Positions 12,246 through 13,083 of a stretch of DNA of 13,083 nucleotides are shown piece after piece (within the stretch, counting starts at the first letter, position 1; each line of letters opens with the position of its first letter). The position numbers were made by a program, and so were the translations under genes. Where the stretch lies: NCBI GenBank assembly GCA_021806765.1, contig JAJZQR010000143.1, positions 1-13,083 of the forward strand, read 5' to 3'. The notes under the pieces were generated by a model. That model did no database searches. It saw only the letters and a list, made by a program, of their open reading frames with translations, and was not told the origin of the DNA. Source of the stretch: Chloroflexota bacterium (GTDB taxonomy: Bacteria > Chloroflexota > UBA6077).

Positions 12246-13034
12246 ATGCGCAGGTTCGCCGTTGTCCTGGTTTCCCTCGTCTTGCTGGCAGCCATCGCCC
12301 TGATGGCGGCAGGGAATTGGCTGCAGCCCACTTCCAGTCGCGCGGCCACCTACCCCGCGACCTCAGGGCAGCTTCAGTCGGCCCCATTGATCCAGAATGG
12401 CTCTGTGCAGCAGGCCGGCATCATCGTCACCGGTGAGGGCACCATCACTGTGAAGCCCGACCTGGCCAGGGTCACCCTGGGCGTGGAGGTAACCAACTCC
12501 TCCGCTGGCGGAGCGCAGCAGGATGCTGCCTCCAAGATGGCATCGGTGATGGATGAACTGAAGAAACAGGGCATCCAGGACAAGGACATTCAGACGGTGC
12601 GGTTCGACCTGCAGCCAGACTACGACTACTCCAGCCGCACTCCGGTGCTGAAGGGATACCGAGCCACCAACCTGGTCGTGGTCACCGTGCGGGACATCTC
12701 CAAGGTCGGCGGCCTGCTGGACGCTGTAGTCTCGTCGGGTGCCACTCGCCTCCAGGGGATCAGCTTCGCCGTCAGCGACCCCGCGGCAGCCAGCGCTCAG
12801 GGCAGGGATGAGGCCATGAAAAACGCCCGAGCCAAGGCAGACCAATTGGCGAAGCTGGCCGGGGTTTCCCTGGGACAGCCCATCGCCATCCAGGAAACCA
12901 CCTCGACGCCCCCCGCCCCGGTGCCGATGGCGCCTATGGCCGCCTCTTCGGTGGCCGCGGCGCCCCAGACGCCCATCTCCCCAGGCACCCAGGAGGTGCA
13001 CACGATAGTCCAAGTGACCTACAGCATCAAGTAG
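12246..13034 (+). CDS. SIMPL-domain (DUF541) exported protein
   Basis: The 262-residue protein has AAGGAG nine bases before the ATG. Residues 3-23 are a signal peptide or anchor, and about 25-56 are a Ser/Gln-rich linker. The SIMPL domain runs from about 57 to 262, beginning with GIIVTGEGTITVKPDLARV and including the typical LKKQGIQDKDIQTVRFDLQP and DEAMKNARAKADQLAKLAGV segments. A Pro/Ala-rich loop (about 225-245) interrupts the last strands, and the protein ends VQVTYSIK. The family (YggE and BP26) forms ring-like oligomers in the envelope and is linked to oxidative stress, without a known reaction. It lies 95 bases after the anti-sigma gene, so it may belong to that regulon. Confidence 0.92.
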   Translation: MRRFAVVLVSLVLLAAIALMAAGNWLQPTSSRAATYPATSGQLQSAPLIQNGSVQQAGIIVTGEGTITVKPDLARVTLGVEVTNSSAGGAQQDAASKMASVMDELKKQGIQDKDIQTVRFDLQPDYDYSSRTPVLKGYRATNLVVVTVRDISKVGGLLDAVVSSGATRLQGISFAVSDPAAASAQGRDEAMKNARAKADQLAKLAGVSLGQPIAIQETTSTPPAPVPMAPMAASSVAAAPQTPISPGTQEVHTIVQVTYSIK

Positions 13035-13046
13035 AGATGACCCGTA

Positions 13047-13082
13047 GGGCGAAGCATTTGGCTGCGGCCAAATGCTTCGCCC
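13047..13082. repeat. Intergenic inverted repeat, family F (GGGCGAAGCATTTGGC type)
   Basis: A perfect 16-bp stem, GGGCGAAGCATTTGGC with GCCAAATGCTTCGCCC, is closed by TGCG and preceded by CCGTA. It begins 12 bases after the SIMPL stop codon. The type is a known dispersed element. It could act as a transcript 3' end, but the window stops before any T-run can be seen. Confidence 0.65.
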
Positions 13083-13083
13083 C

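Noticed and set aside
1..13083. CRISPR array, insertion sequence or phage genes
   Set aside because: No regularly spaced direct repeats, transposase or integrase motifs, or phage structural genes are seen on either strand.

Overview
The window is GC-rich bacterial chromosomal DNA with about fourteen protein genes and one 5S rRNA gene. I see no insertion sequence, CRISPR array, phage gene or tRNA. Several features together suggest a member of the Chloroflexota: the 5S gene stands alone; several unrelated intergenic hairpin repeats of kinds I associate with Chloroflexota genomes are mixed together; the sigma genes come with zinc-binding anti-sigma partners and a DUF6249-like membrane protein; and there is a SIMPL-domain protein. 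This is inference from gene content only, and I could not search any database.

Layout. 1-363 is a structured non-coding leader with a hairpin repeat at its left edge. 364-2845 (+) is a two-gene unit: a membrane-anchored L,D-transpeptidase with an SbsA-type Ig domain, and an SRPBCC protein. A repeat separates it from a convergent two-gene unit (5165 down to 2925, -) encoding an old-yellow-enzyme oxidoreductase with a cysteine cluster and an NHL beta-propeller related to peptidyl-amidoglycolate lyase. This unit has a good sigma-70 promoter full of short palindromes. Next on the minus strand come DUF2795 and ChaB genes. Divergent from these are two short single-pass membrane protein genes (5834-5986 and 6095-6358, +) with matching upstream motifs.

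The 5S rRNA gene (6577 down to 6460, -) has its own extended -10 promoter, which places the start of transcription almost at the mature 5' end, and its own intrinsic terminator. A possible 32-residue membrane peptide gene lies just upstream of it. Repeats fill the rest of the interval to 7083.

From 9761 down to 7084 (-) the order is ECF sigma factor, anti-sigma factor with an unusually long overlap, and a YtcJ-like amidohydrolase. Divergent from it (9942-13034, +) are a DUF6249-like membrane protein, a second ECF sigma/anti-sigma pair and a SIMPL-domain exported protein. The divergent interval at 9762-9941 carries the same octamer in both orientations, each followed at matching spacing by TGTC. 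That pattern fits two ECF-type promoters read by the first sigma factor.

Taken together, the right half looks like an envelope or stress signalling locus and the left half mixes cell-wall and small-molecule redox functions. I do not see a clearly new multi-gene system. The strongest second-look items are the divergent ECF promoter pair, the self-contained 5S unit, the paired small membrane genes and the sigma/anti-sigma overlap.
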